From: Ditibartonella choladocola
GTDB lineage: Bacteria; Pseudomonadota; Alphaproteobacteria; Rhizobiales; Rhizobiaceae
NCBI RefSeq assembly: GCF_002007565.1
Contig: NZ_CP015625.1
Location: forward strand, 2,843,213-2,907,212
Direction of reading: 5' to 3'
DNA length: 64,000 nt
Position numbers and translations under genes: made by a program. The notes beneath the pieces are model-generated. The model saw only the letters and a list, made by a program, of their open reading frames with translations. It made no database searches and was not told the DNA's origin. Numbering within the stretch: position 1 is the stretch's first letter; each line of letters starts with the position of its first letter. Positions 38,820 to 49,789 of the stretch are shown here, piece after piece.

Positions 38820-40040
38820 TTAAAGATCGAGAACAAGACGTTCCGGATCTTCAAGGCATTCTTTAACGCGAACGAGGAATGTAACAGCTTCCTGACCATC
38901 AACGATACGGTGGTCATAAGAAAGAGCAAGATACATCATCGGACGGGCAACAACTTCACCATTGACGACGACAGCACGTTCCTTGATGGCATGCATACCA
39001 AGAATACCCGATTGAGGTGCATTCAGGATAGGTGTGGACATCAATGAACCATAAACGCCACCGTTGGTGATGGTGAATGTGCCACCTTGCATATCGGCGA
39101 CAGCAAGCTTGCCATCACGTGCCAGACGACCGAGGCGACCGATTTCTTTTTCGATTCCTGCGATTGAAAGCTGGTCTGCGTCACGGACAACCGGAACGAC
39201 AAGGCCTTTGGCTGTACCAACGGCAATACCGGCATTAACATAATTTTTGTAAATAATGTCGGTACCATCAATTTCGGCATTAACAGCAGGAACTTCTTTC
39301 AAAGCATGGCAAACAGCCTTGGTGAAGAAGCCCATGAAGCCGAGCTTGACGCCATGTTTCTTCTCGAACATTTCCTTGTAACGTTTACGCAAGTCCATAA
39401 CAGCCGTCATATCCACTTCGTTGAAAGTGGTGAGCATTGCCATGGTATTTTGTGCGTCTTTCAAACGACGGGCGATTGTTTGGCGCAATTTTGTCATGCG
39501 GACGCGTTCTTCACGTGCAGCATCTTGCGGCTGGGAAGCCGCGCGCGGTGCTGCAACCGGAGCAGCCGACGAAATGCCTTTCGCAAGTGCATCAAGAACA
39601 TCACCTTTGAGAACCTGTCCACGCTTGCCCGAACCGTCAACCTGACCGGCCGACAGATTGTTTTCAGCCATGAGCTTGGCTGCTGAAGGAGCTGGCTGCA
39701 TCGAGCCGGAAGCGGCTGCCGGTGCACTTGCTGCCGGTTGTGGTGCAGGAGCACTCGGAGCCGGTTGTGCAGCTTTCGGCTGCGGAGCAACATTGCCGGC
39801 AGCACCGGCTTCAATTGCGCCTAGAAGCGCACCAACTTCGACATTGTCACCTTCTTTGGCAGTGATTTCTGTCAGTTTTCCGGCGACAGGCGAGGGAACC
39901 TCGACTGTCACTTTATCAGTTTCAAGTTCAACCAGCGGCTCGTCCATAGCGACAGCATCGCCAACCTTTTTGAACCATTTCCCAATGGTTGCTTCAGTAA
40001 CGGACTCGCCCAGAGTAGGAACACGGATTTCATTAGCCAT
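38820..40040 (-). CDS. sucB: Dihydrolipoyllysine succinyltransferase (E2 of 2-oxoglutarate dehydrogenase)
   Basis: E2 transfers the succinyl group to CoA. The 406-residue protein has one N-terminal lipoyl domain with the modified lysine K43 in ETDKVTVEV. This is followed by an alanine/proline-rich linker (about 80-120), a peripheral-subunit-binding domain ([12 protein letters not shown]...[11 protein letters not shown]), and the catalytic domain with [10 protein letters not shown] (catalytic His and Asp) at the C-terminus. It begins 33 bases after sucA. Confidence 0.95.
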   Translation of the reverse strand: MANEIRVPTLGESVTEATIGKWFKKVGDAVAMDEPLVELETDKVTVEVPSPVAGKLTEITAKEGDNVEVGALLGAIEAGAAGNVAPQPKAAQPAPSAPAPQPAASAPAAASGSMQPAPSAAKLMAENNLSAGQVDGSGKRGQVLKGDVLDALAKGISSAAPVAAPRAASQPQDAAREERVRMTKLRQTIARRLKDAQNTMAMLTTFNEVDMTAVMDLRKRYKEMFEKKHGVKLGFMGFFTKAVCHALKEVPAVNAEIDGTDIIYKNYVNAGIAVGTAKGLVVPVVRDADQLSIAGIEKEIGRLGRLARDGKLAVADMQGGTFTITNGGVYGSLMSTPILNAPQSGILGMHAIKERAVVVNGEVVARPMMYLALSYDHRIVDGQEAVTFLVRVKECLEDPERLVLDL

Positions 40041-40073
40041 AATTTTTTTCCATACGTCAGAGTGATTTGAGAA

Positions 40074-43070
40074 TTAAGCCAACGCGTCTTCAAGGAACGC
40101 GGCAAGCTGTTGAAGATGTTGCGACATGAGCCCTGTTGCCGGCGAAGCGCTTGCGGGACGACCGGCATAGCGGGCGCGCGGATATTTCGCACCGATATGA
40201 GCCAGTACCCATTCAAGATACGGTTCGATAAACGACCAGGCACCCATATTTTTCGGCTCTTCCTGACACCAGACGATTTCCGCCTGCAAGAAGCGGGAAA
40301 GCACAGTAATCAAGGCTTTTGCCGGGAACGGGTAGAGCTGTTCGACGCGCAACAGATAGACATCGTCAATGCCGCGTTTTTCGCGCTCTTCGTAAAGGTC
40401 GTAGTAAACCTTGCCAGAGCAGAGAACGACGCGACGGATCTTGTTATCCTTCTGCAACTTGATTGCCTGATCCTTGAGCTGTTGGGCGTCATCAAGCAAC
40501 AAGCGATGGAACGTTGTATCGGCTCCCATATCGCTCAACGAAGAAATAGCGCGTTTATGACGCAACAAGGATTTCGGTGTCATCAGGATCAGCGGTTTGC
40601 GGAAATCGCGTTTGATCTGACGGCGCAAGATGTGGAAGTAATTTGCCGGTGTCGTACAATTGGCAACCTGCATATTATCTTCTGCACAAAGTTGCAGATA
40701 ACGTTCAAGACGGGCTGAAGAGTGTTCAGGTCCCTGACCTTCAAATCCATGTGGCAACAGGCAAACAAGGCCGCTCATACGCAACCATTTGCGTTCGCCA
40801 GACGAGATGAACTGGTCGAAAAGAACCTGTGCACCATTGGCAAAGTCACCAAATTGGGCTTCCCACAAATTCAAGCCGAGAGGTTGCGCCAGTGAATATC
40901 CATATTCAAATCCCAATACACCTTCTTCCGAAAGCATCGAGTTGACAGGTTCATAAATGGCCTGACCCTTTTTGAGATTATTCAACGGAATATAACGGTT
41001 TTCGTTTTCCTGATCGTAAAGAACAGAATGACGCTGGCTGAATGTACCACGTTCGACATCCTCACCGGAAAGACGAACCGGAGCACCTTCGATTACGAGC
41101 GAACCGAAAGCCAGAGCTTCACCGGTTGCCCAATCGATTCCTTCACCTGTTTCAAACATTTTTGCACGGTTATCAAGGAAGCGCTTAATGGTCTTGTGAA
41201 CATGGAAATCGGCAGGAATGTCAACCAGACGTTCACCAATTTCTTTCAGTGTCTTGATCGGCACACCGGTTGCACCGCGACGTTGATCGTCGGCATTGTC
41301 GGCGGCTTTCAAGCCTGTCCATGTGCCATCAAGCCAATCGGCCTTGTTGGGCTTATAGGAAGTGGCTGCTTCAAATTCCTGTTCAAGTTTGTCGTGCCAC
41401 TCGCGCTTTTGCTGGTCGAGTTCTTCGGCTTTGATAAGGCCTTCTTTTTCCAGCTTCTCGCCGTAAAGTTCCAAAGTGGTTTTATGACCACGAATGGCTT
41501 TATACATCAATGGCTGTGTGAAGGATGGTTCATCACCTTCATTGTGACCGAACCGGCGATAGCAGAACATGTCGATAACAACCGGTTTATGGAAAATCAT
41601 GCGGAATTCTGTTGCAACCTTGGCAACATAAACAACAGCTTCCGGATCATCGCCATTGACGTGGAAAATCGGCGCATCGATCATTTTGGCAATATCTGAC
41701 GGATAAGGCGTCGAGCGACCAAAACGCGGATTGGTGGTAAAGCCGATCTGGTTATTGATGATGAAGTGGATAGAACCGGCAACACGGAAACCTTTCAGCC
41801 CCGAAAGACCCAATGTTTCCTGAATAACGCCTTGCCCTGCAAAAGCCGCATCACCATGGATAAGAACCGGCATGACTTTCGCCCGTTCACTGAGCGGAAC
41901 AAGATCACTGCGGCTCGGACCGGCGAGCAAATCCTGTTTTGCACGGGTTTTGCCGATAACAACAGGGTCGACAATTTCGAGGTGTGACGGGTTGGCAAGA
42001 AGTGACAAATGCACCTTGTTGCCATCGAACTCGCGATCGGAAGAAGTACCCAAGTGGTATTTCACATCGCCCGAACCTTCAACATCATCAGGCTTATAAG
42101 AGCCACCCTTGAATTCATGGAAGATTGCGCGATGGGGCTTGGAGAGCACCTGCGAGAGAACGTTAAGACGCCCGCGGTGAGCCATGCCGAAAACGATTTC
42201 TTCAACACCAAGAGCACCACCGCGCTTGATGATCTGTTCAAGAGCCGGAATAAGCGATTCACCGCCATCAAGACCGAAACGTTTGGTCCCTTTATATTTT
42301 GTATCCAGAAACTTTTCAAAACCCTCGGCTTCGACGAGCTTATGGACAATCGCCTTTTTGCCTTCAGGCGTGAACGATACCCAATTGTTCGGGCCTTCGA
42401 TCCGTTCCTGAATCCAGCTTTTTTCTGCCGGATCGGAAATATGCATGAATTCGACACCGATTGTATTGCAATAGGTGTTCTTCAATATTTCCAGCATTTG
42501 TGGAATGGTCGCATATTCAAGACCGAGAACATTATCGATAAATATTTTGCGATCATAGTCAGCCGTTGTGAAACCATAGGTCTCAGGCGACAATTCGTTA
42601 TAATCTTCCGGTGCTTCACGCAATTGTAGCGGATCGAGTTTCGCATGGAGATGGCCGCGCATACGATAGGCGCGGATCATCATTATTGCGCGCACTGAAT
42701 CGCGTGTAGCCTGAATAATATCGGCATCACTGACAGCCGAGCCGCCTTTTTTGGCTGCTTCTGCTGCTTTGCCTTTGAGCTTGTCGCCCATGTGTTTTTC
42801 AACAGCCGACCAATCGCCGTCAAGAGCCGATACCAGCTCGCCTTCCGGTTTTACCGGCCAATTGTCACGCTGCCAGGATGCGCCTTCAGCATTTTTGAGC
42901 ACATCTTCCTTGTTATCTTTCAAATTTTCAAAAAACTCGCGCCATTGCGGATCAACGCTTGCGGGGTTTTTCTCATACTCGGCATAAAGCTGATCTATAT
43001 AGTCAGCATTGCCACCATATAAAAACGAAGTTTGTTCAAAAAGATCGTTTGTCTGGTCCTGCCTTGCCAT
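40074..43070 (-). CDS. sucA: 2-oxoglutarate dehydrogenase E1 component
   Basis: E1 uses thiamine diphosphate to decarboxylate 2-oxoglutarate in the TCA cycle. I start it at the ATG at 43070 (MARQDQTNDLF), which matches known alphaproteobacterial proteins, instead of the longer frame from 43145. It is then 998 residues. Visible signs are VEFMHISDPAEKSWIQ, the TPP-domain FGMAHRGRLNVLSQVL, and QIGFTTNPRFGRSTPYPSDIAKM. It lies 133 bases downstream of sucD with a strong hairpin between them. Confidence 0.95.
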   Translation of the reverse strand: MARQDQTNDLFEQTSFLYGGNADYIDQLYAEYEKNPASVDPQWREFFENLKDNKEDVLKNAEGASWQRDNWPVKPEGELVSALDGDWSAVEKHMGDKLKGKAAEAAKKGGSAVSDADIIQATRDSVRAIMMIRAYRMRGHLHAKLDPLQLREAPEDYNELSPETYGFTTADYDRKIFIDNVLGLEYATIPQMLEILKNTYCNTIGVEFMHISDPAEKSWIQERIEGPNNWVSFTPEGKKAIVHKLVEAEGFEKFLDTKYKGTKRFGLDGGESLIPALEQIIKRGGALGVEEIVFGMAHRGRLNVLSQVLSKPHRAIFHEFKGGSYKPDDVEGSGDVKYHLGTSSDREFDGNKVHLSLLANPSHLEIVDPVVIGKTRAKQDLLAGPSRSDLVPLSERAKVMPVLIHGDAAFAGQGVIQETLGLSGLKGFRVAGSIHFIINNQIGFTTNPRFGRSTPYPSDIAKMIDAPIFHVNGDDPEAVVYVAKVATEFRMIFHKPVVIDMFCYRRFGHNEGDEPSFTQPLMYKAIRGHKTTLELYGEKLEKEGLIKAEELDQQKREWHDKLEQEFEAATSYKPNKADWLDGTWTGLKAADNADDQRRGATGVPIKTLKEIGERLVDIPADFHVHKTIKRFLDNRAKMFETGEGIDWATGEALAFGSLVIEGAPVRLSGEDVERGTFSQRHSVLYDQENENRYIPLNNLKKGQAIYEPVNSMLSEEGVLGFEYGYSLAQPLGLNLWEAQFGDFANGAQVLFDQFISSGERKWLRMSGLVCLLPHGFEGQGPEHSSARLERYLQLCAEDNMQVANCTTPANYFHILRRQIKRDFRKPLILMTPKSLLRHKRAISSLSDMGADTTFHRLLLDDAQQLKDQAIKLQKDNKIRRVVLCSGKVYYDLYEEREKRGIDDVYLLRVEQLYPFPAKALITVLSRFLQAEIVWCQEEPKNMGAWSFIEPYLEWVLAHIGAKYPRARYAGRPASASPATGLMSQHLQQLAAFLEDALA

Positions 43071-43164
43071 ATATTCTGCCGGAACGCCTGTTCCGTCTCC
43101 TTGATATCCGTGGGAGTACCCTACGAATTGGTGTTGAAGAAGCATTTGCTTCTGTTAAAAATTC

Positions 43165-43199
43165 AAGCCACCCGAACCGGCCGTCCGAGTGGCTTTTTT
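43165..43199. terminator. Very strong hairpin between sucD and sucA
   Basis: A 13-base-pair stem (two G-T pairs) with a five-base loop spans 43165-43195. On the minus strand, the direction of the suc genes, it is followed by GAATTTTT; on the plus strand by six T's. It lies nine bases after the sucD stop. It could end the mdh-sucCD message, partly attenuate it, or protect its 3' end, and it also blocks antisense reading. Confidence 0.65.
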
Positions 43200-43203
43200 G
43201 TAA

Positions 43204-44106
43204 TTAGCCTTTAAGAACCTCTACGAGAGTCTTGCCGATTTGTGCGGGCGACGGGGAAACCCGAATACCGGCTGCTTCCATAGCAGCGATCTTGTCTTCG
43301 GCTCCACCTTTGCCACCCGATATGACCGCACCGGCATGACCCATTGTGCGGCCTTTCGGTGCTGTACGACCGGCGATAAAACCGACAACCGGTTTCTTGC
43401 GCCCTTTCTTGGCTTCATCAATCAGGAATTGGGAAGCGTCTTCCTCGGCAGAACCACCAATTTCACCGATCATAACAATCGACTTGGTTTCGTCATCTGC
43501 AAGGAACATCTCCAGCACATCAATGAATTCTGTGCCTTTGACCGGATCGCCACCAATACCGACGGCTGTTGTTTGGCCGAGACCCTCAACCGTTGTCTGG
43601 TAAACAGCTTCATAGGTCAAAGTTCCGGAGCGCGATACAACACCGACCGAACCTTTTTTGAAGATCGATCCCGGCATAATGCCGATCTTGCATTCATCGG
43701 GTGTGAGAACACCGGGGCAGTTCGGGCCGATAAGGCGGGACTTCGATTTTCTCAATTTCGCCTTGACCTTGACCATATCGAGAACCGGAATACCTTCCGT
43801 GATACAAACAATAAGGCCTATTTCGGCATCAATTGCTTCCATAATTGCAGCAGCAGCACCTGCCGGCGGAACATAAATGACAGATGCATCGGCACCGGTC
43901 TTGTCCTTGCCTTCGGCAACTGTTGCAAAAATCGGCAATTCCTCGCCATTGGAACCGTGCCAGGTTTCGCCACCCTTTTTCGGGTTAACGCCACCAACCA
44001 TTTTGGTTCCATGATAGGCAAGTGCCTGTTCGGTGTGGAACGTACCGGTTTTACCGGTCAAACCCTGCACGAGAACTTTTGTATCCTTGTTGATAAGAAT
44101 CGACAT
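43204..44106 (-). CDS. sucD: Succinate-CoA ligase alpha subunit
   Basis: The alpha subunit carries the phosphohistidine and the CoA site of succinyl-CoA synthetase. The 300-residue protein has the CoA-binding fold at the N-terminus ([24 protein letters not shown] segment) and the active histidine in [11 protein letters not shown] near residue 257. Other family segments are IGPNCPGVL and [11 protein letters not shown]. It starts four bases after sucC. Confidence 0.95.
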   Translation of the reverse strand: MSILINKDTKVLVQGLTGKTGTFHTEQALAYHGTKMVGGVNPKKGGETWHGSNGEELPIFATVAEGKDKTGADASVIYVPPAGAAAAIMEAIDAEIGLIVCITEGIPVLDMVKVKAKLRKSKSRLIGPNCPGVLTPDECKIGIMPGSIFKKGSVGVVSRSGTLTYEAVYQTTVEGLGQTTAVGIGGDPVKGTEFIDVLEMFLADDETKSIVMIGEIGGSAEEDASQFLIDEAKKGRKKPVVGFIAGRTAPKGRTMGHAGAVISGGKGGAEDKIAAMEAAGIRVSPSPAQIGKTLVEVLKG

Positions 44107-44110
44107 GACT

Positions 44111-45307
44111 TCAAGCTCCCTTCACGGCTGCAACAATTTTCTTGGCGGCATCATCAAGATCATCCGCCGAGATGACATTCAGACCACTCTCGTTGATAAG
44201 AGCTTTACCCTTATCGACATTTGTACCTTCAAGACGGACAACGAGAGGAACCTTCAAACCGACTTCCTTGACCGCAGCCAGAACACCTTCGGCAATAACA
44301 TCACAACGCATGATGCCACCGAAAATATTCACCAAGATGCCCTTCACATGGGGATCGGCTGTAATAATCTTGAAAGCGGCAGTTACGCGTTCTTTGGAAG
44401 CACCGCCACCAACATCAAGAAAGTTTGCCGGCTCGCCGCCATAAAGCTTGATGATATCCATCGTTGCCATAGCAAGACCGGCACCGTTGACCATGCAACC
44501 GATATTGCCATCAAGAGCAATATAGGCAAGATCATGTTTGGAAGCTTCGATTTCCTTCGGATCTTCTTCGGAAGTGTCGCGCAACTCGACAATATCGGGA
44601 TGACGGAAAAGTGCGTTATTGTCGAACGATACTTTTGAATCCAGCAACCGCAAATGGCCGTTTTTCATGACGATCAGCGGGTTGACTTCAAGAAGGCTCA
44701 TGTCTTTTTCGACAAAAGCTTTGTAAAGAATCGGAAAGAGCTTCAATCCGTCTTCACGAGCAACGCCATCAAGCTTCAGTGCATCGCAAAGTTTTGCGCT
44801 GTCTTCAGCAGTAACGCCCTTGTCCGGATCAATCGGAAGGGTGAGGATTTTTTCCGGTGTATCATGTGCAACGGTCTCGATATCCATGCCGCCTTCTGTC
44901 GAAACGACGAAAGCGATCTCTCCGACTGTACGGTCGACGAGAATTGACAGATAAAGTTCGCGTTCAATATCGGCACCATCTTCAATATAAAGACGATTTA
45001 CCTGTTTTCCGGCCGGACCCGTCTGCTTGGTGACAAGTGTTTTGCCAAGCATTTCCTTGACATTGGCAACAACTTCTTCAACCGATTTTGCAAGACGGAC
45101 GCCACCTTTAGCATCGGGACCAAGTTCTTTAAACTTACCCTTGCCGCGGCCACCAGCATGGATCTGGCTTTTAACGACATAAAGCGGTCCGGGCAATTTT
45201 TTTGCCCATTCCTCTGCCTGCTCTACAGAATAGACAGCAACACCGTTTGCAATCGGTGCGCCATATTCATGAAGCAGACGCTTGGCCTGATATTCATGGA
45301 TATTCAT
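44111..45307 (-). CDS. sucC: Succinate-CoA ligase beta subunit (ADP-forming type)
   Basis: The beta subunit binds nucleotide and succinate for substrate-level phosphorylation. The 398-residue protein has an ATP-grasp N-terminal part ([41 protein letters not shown]) and a C-terminal ligase domain with [16 protein letters not shown] versus GDP preference is not certain from the sequence. It starts 93 bases after mdh, beyond a hairpin, and precedes sucD closely. Confidence 0.95.
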   Translation of the reverse strand: MNIHEYQAKRLLHEYGAPIANGVAVYSVEQAEEWAKKLPGPLYVVKSQIHAGGRGKGKFKELGPDAKGGVRLAKSVEEVVANVKEMLGKTLVTKQTGPAGKQVNRLYIEDGADIERELYLSILVDRTVGEIAFVVSTEGGMDIETVAHDTPEKILTLPIDPDKGVTAEDSAKLCDALKLDGVAREDGLKLFPILYKAFVEKDMSLLEVNPLIVMKNGHLRLLDSKVSFDNNALFRHPDIVELRDTSEEDPKEIEASKHDLAYIALDGNIGCMVNGAGLAMATMDIIKLYGGEPANFLDVGGGASKERVTAAFKIITADPHVKGILVNIFGGIMRCDVIAEGVLAAVKEVGLKVPLVVRLEGTNVDKGKALINESGLNVISADDLDDAAKKIVAAVKGA

Positions 45308-45377
45308 TCATTTTTCCTTTTCTATTATGGGCCGAAAGTCCGGTCCCGGAAAATCGGTATATCCGACTTATGTGAAT

Positions 45378-45400
45378 GAAAAAGTGGGGCAATCCCCCAC

Positions 45401-45402
<2 letters not shown>
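45378..45402 (-). terminator. Intrinsic terminator overlapping the mdh stop
   Basis: On the minus strand AAGTGGGG-GATTG-CCCCACTT (45382-45402) forms an eight-base-pair stem followed by T's (plus-strand A's from 45379-45383). The stem begins within the mdh stop codon region. It would end or attenuate the mdh transcript before sucC. Confidence 0.65.
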
Positions 45403-46697
<1,295 letters not shown>

Positions 46698-47846
46698 TTA
46701 TTTGACCTGTTTTTCACTCCAATTGGCCAAATATTCCTCGCTTTGCATTTCAAAAAGACGTGATGCAGTACGTTCAAACTCGAATGTTTCGGTCGTCTGG
46801 TTCTTTCCCTGATAGAGTTTATCGGGAGTTGCCGCCGCCGAAATAAACAAACGGATATGACGATCATAAAGCGTATCAATCAACAAAATGAAACGTTTTG
46901 TCTCGTTCCGGTGCTCGTCATCCATAATCGGCACATTGTCAACGAAAAAAGTATCGTAACGGCTTGATAAAGCAAGATAATCAGCAGCAGCCAAGGGAAC
47001 GGAGCAAAGATCTATATAATCGAAGCGGGCAGCATTATTTACAACGCGCGGCACGTGAACCGGATGACCGCGAACATCGACAATTTCCGGTTTTGCTATG
47101 TGCCCTTGTTCAATGAGTGCCCATGCTGCATCCATCTTTTCCTGTGCGACATGGCCGAGCGGTGTAATATAAACCGGCTTTCGATCAGCTTTTTCCAACC
47201 GGTAATCTGTATCGGCATCAAGATTGAAAACCTCGACATTTTCTTCGAGAATCTTGATGAAAGGCAAAAATAATTGCCGGTTGAGACCGTTTTTATAAAG
47301 ATTTTCGGGTGCAACATTGGAAGTGGCAACAAGCGTTACACCGTCCTTGAATAAAGCGGTAAACAGCCTTGAAAGCACCATTGCATCGGCAATATCGGTA
47401 ACGGTAAACTCGTCAAAACAAAGGACTTTCGCTTCTTTGGCGAGGCTTGAAGCAACCGGAGGAATAGGGTCGTTCTGTTTGGTTTCGCCACGTGTCAATG
47501 CCTGTCGGTGACGGTTTATCCGATCATGCACATCTGCCATAAAATCATTGAAATGGGCGCGCCTCTTGTCGCCATCGGGCAGGCAGGAAAAAAACAAATC
47601 CATAAGCATGGTTTTGCCACGACCGACTTCGCCGTAAACATAGAGGCCATGCACACCTGAATGATTGTCTTTATGTTTGCCAAAAAGCCAGCCGAGCGGC
47701 GAACTTTTTTGCGATACACGCTTGACAGAAAGCTCGTCAAGAAGACGGTCAAAATGGGAAATCAAGGCAATCTGTGCTTCATCACGGCTGATTTCACCGT
47801 TTTCAACCAAAGCATCATAGCGCTCACGCATCGATCCCATTAACAA
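46698..47846 (-). CDS. zapE: Cell-division ATPase ZapE (AFG1-like)
   Basis: ZapE is an AFG1/LACE1-type AAA-like ATPase linked to division-ring stability under stress. The 382-residue protein has Walker A GEVGRGKTMLMDLFF, Walker B-like KVLCFDEFTVTDIADAM, and the segment VATSNVAPENLYKNGLNRQLFLPFI that marks the family. It lies downstream of the omp19-like gene's opposite neighbour region and before mdh. Two alternative ATGs (first codons MLMGSM) are possible; the exact start is uncertain. Confidence 0.88.
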   Translation of the reverse strand: MLMGSMRERYDALVENGEISRDEAQIALISHFDRLLDELSVKRVSQKSSPLGWLFGKHKDNHSGVHGLYVYGEVGRGKTMLMDLFFSCLPDGDKRRAHFNDFMADVHDRINRHRQALTRGETKQNDPIPPVASSLAKEAKVLCFDEFTVTDIADAMVLSRLFTALFKDGVTLVATSNVAPENLYKNGLNRQLFLPFIKILEENVEVFNLDADTDYRLEKADRKPVYITPLGHVAQEKMDAAWALIEQGHIAKPEIVDVRGHPVHVPRVVNNAARFDYIDLCSVPLAAADYLALSSRYDTFFVDNVPIMDDEHRNETKRFILLIDTLYDRHIRLFISAAATPDKLYQGKNQTTETFEFERTASRLFEMQSEEYLANWSEKQVK

Positions 47847-47861
47847 GCCCCTCCTTGTATC

Positions 47862-47889
47862 AAAAAATTGAAGAGGCCTTATGGCCTCT
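47862..47889 (-). terminator. Intrinsic terminator downstream of omp19-like gene
   Basis: On the minus strand AGAGGCC-ATAA-GGCCTCT (47872-47889) forms a seven-base-pair stem, followed by a T-rich run. It lies 12 bases past the omp19-like stop and before zapE. Confidence 0.7.
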
Positions 47890-47900
47890 CCGAAAACTGT

Positions 47901-48443
47901 TTAACGACTCAAGATAACGGCTTGACCGTTTACCGTATTTCCCTCGAACCGGCTTGGTCCGGCAGAATAAAGTGTTGCGACAGGACTACCTGCACCATCA
48001 TAGAAATTCAGTTGCTTTCCGCTTACCGCCCATGACGCAACCTTGGTGAAGGCTTCAGGACAATGCAACGGTCCGGCGCGATAGCCTTGACCATATTTGG
48101 TCTGTGGTGTTGCAATCTGGCAATTCAGCCCGCCAACCGACGCCTTCCATACACCGGCAATGGCTCCAGGCGTTAAATCGGAAGCGTTTGCAGGTGGTTG
48201 AAGACTGGCTACATCGGTTTGCGACTGCGGGATACTGCTACTTACGCTATTATTAGGCGCTGACGGAAAATTATCCGGCGGCGGCAACTCCGATTGACTG
48301 ACACCGCCCGAACTTGCCGGTCCCGGCATAACGACTTGCGGTGGCTCACCACCGCCATTGTTGCCGAATCGCGAATTCGCACAACCGGCAAGCATTGTTG
48401 CCATAACTGTCAACACCAGAAGTGAATTCTTCGAGACTGTCAT
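47901..48443 (-). CDS. omp19: Omp19-like outer-membrane lipoprotein (protease-inhibitor fold)
   Basis: This is a homologue of Brucella Omp19, an outer-membrane lipoprotein with an Inh/AprI protease-inhibitor-like fold. The 180-residue protein has a lipoprotein signal ending at LAGC (the lipid-bearing Cys at about 21), a low-complexity Pro/Ser/Gln linker (about 30-85), and the inhibitor domain beginning LTPGAIAGVWKASVGG. Close identity to the Brucella protein is visible in CQIATPQTKYGQGYRAGPL and SWAVSGKQL. It supports the assignment to Hyphomicrobiales. Confidence 0.9.
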   Translation of the reverse strand: MTVSKNSLLVLTVMATMLAGCANSRFGNNGGGEPPQVVMPGPASSGGVSQSELPPPDNFPSAPNNSVSSSIPQSQTDVASLQPPANASDLTPGAIAGVWKASVGGLNCQIATPQTKYGQGYRAGPLHCPEAFTKVASWAVSGKQLNFYDGAGSPVATLYSAGPSRFEGNTVNGQAVILSR

Positions 48444-48934
48444 ATTCCTACTTTCTTCAATCGCATGATTGCGCAGTAAAATCCGTACAAAGGAAAGGCA
48501 TGATGGTTAAATTTTATTTAAAGACTATACATAGCAAAAAAGTATCAGAAAAAAAGAAAAACATCCGCTTCTCTTCATGATTCACAAAGAAAGCGGACAA
48601 TGAACGGGACTTTCATACGATGAGAAAAATAACCAGTATTGATAGGATTTTTATAACATATTGTTTTTATTATACTTTTTTAAAACTTATTCATTCCGGA
48701 AAGCTGTTTACCTTAAATCGAGAAATTACCGGAAAGAGCAATAAAATATGGCCGCAAACCGGCTTTTAACACAGACAACCGCAATCATTTTCAAAATCCG
48801 GTCAATATTTTAGACATTTCCGGGTTTTATATTCTCCGGGTTTTATATATCTCCGGTCTATTCCGACTGTAAAAAGTGCTTGTGCTGGAATTTTTTGGAT
48901 TTTCAGCCATATTATCGTAATAAATATCAGGTAG
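48444..48934. other. Intergenic region between omp19 and dapF with a short tandem duplication
   Basis: This 491-base AT-rich spacer holds the divergent promoters of the omp19-like gene and dapF. I see no convincing gene; the small open frames are lysine-rich and short. CCGGGTTTTATAT occurs twice, at 48820-48832 and 48836-48848 (period 16), with a third partial unit following. No regulator site could be assigned. Confidence 0.4.
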
Positions 48935-49789
48935 ATGGCAAATATGATCCCTTTTGAAAAAATGAATGGTCTTGGCAACGAGATAATTGTTGCCGATATG
49001 CGCGAGGCCAAAACAGACATTACGCCGGAGGCAGCGATTGCTCTTTCTAAAAAACGCGATACGGCGTTCGACCAGATAATGGCAGTCCACAAGCCGACAA
49101 AATCCGGTGGTGATTATCACATTGTGATATGGAACTCGGATGGATCCAAGGCTCAGGCCTGTGGAAATGGTACACGTTGCGTCGTTGAATGGCTCTATAA
49201 CCAAAATCTGGGTGATGATTTCAAACTGGACACGGCTGCCGGCATTGTCAGGGCAAAGCGTCGTGAAAACGGTTTGGTATCGGTCGATATGGGGATTCCC
49301 CATCTTGAATGGCAGGAAATACCTGTGTCACACGCTATCGACGACACAAATCATGCTTCTATCGGTCGCGGGCCGCTTCATGATGCCTCGCTTGTTTCTA
49401 TGGGAAACCCGCATGCAATTTTCTTTGTTGGCGATGATATCGAGAACATTGCTCTTGATAAATTCGGTCCCGAACTTGAACATGACCCGTTTTTCCCCGA
49501 ACGCTGCAATATTTCAATTGCCCATGTCACATCGCCCACTTCTTTGACTTTGCGGACATGGGAAAGGGGAGCAGGCCTTACACGCGCTTGTGGCACGGCT
49601 TCTTGTGCCGCAACTGTTGCCGCATCAAGACGTGCGCTCACAAAACGGCATGTAACGGTAACCTTACCGGGTGGAAAACTCGATATTTTATGGGATAAAG
49701 ACAACCATATCATCATGACGGGACCAACGGAATTCGAGTTTAGCGGAGAGTTCGATCCGGTTTCGGGTGAATATCAAAGGATTTCGTAA
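48935..49789 (+). CDS. dapF: Diaminopimelate epimerase
   Basis: DapF converts LL- to meso-diaminopimelate for lysine and peptidoglycan. The 284-residue protein has both catalytic-cysteine regions: one in QACGNGTRCVVE (about 73-84) and one in TRACGTASCAATVAA (about 213-227). The N-terminal MNGLGNEIIVADMR is typical. Two ATGs (48935 and 48944) are possible; neither has a strong ribosome site. The stop overlaps the start of mtaB by one base. Confidence 0.92.
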   Translation: MANMIPFEKMNGLGNEIIVADMREAKTDITPEAAIALSKKRDTAFDQIMAVHKPTKSGGDYHIVIWNSDGSKAQACGNGTRCVVEWLYNQNLGDDFKLDTAAGIVRAKRRENGLVSVDMGIPHLEWQEIPVSHAIDDTNHASIGRGPLHDASLVSMGNPHAIFFVGDDIENIALDKFGPELEHDPFFPERCNISIAHVTSPTSLTLRTWERGAGLTRACGTASCAATVAASRRALTKRHVTVTLPGGKLDILWDKDNHIIMTGPTEFEFSGEFDPVSGEYQRIS

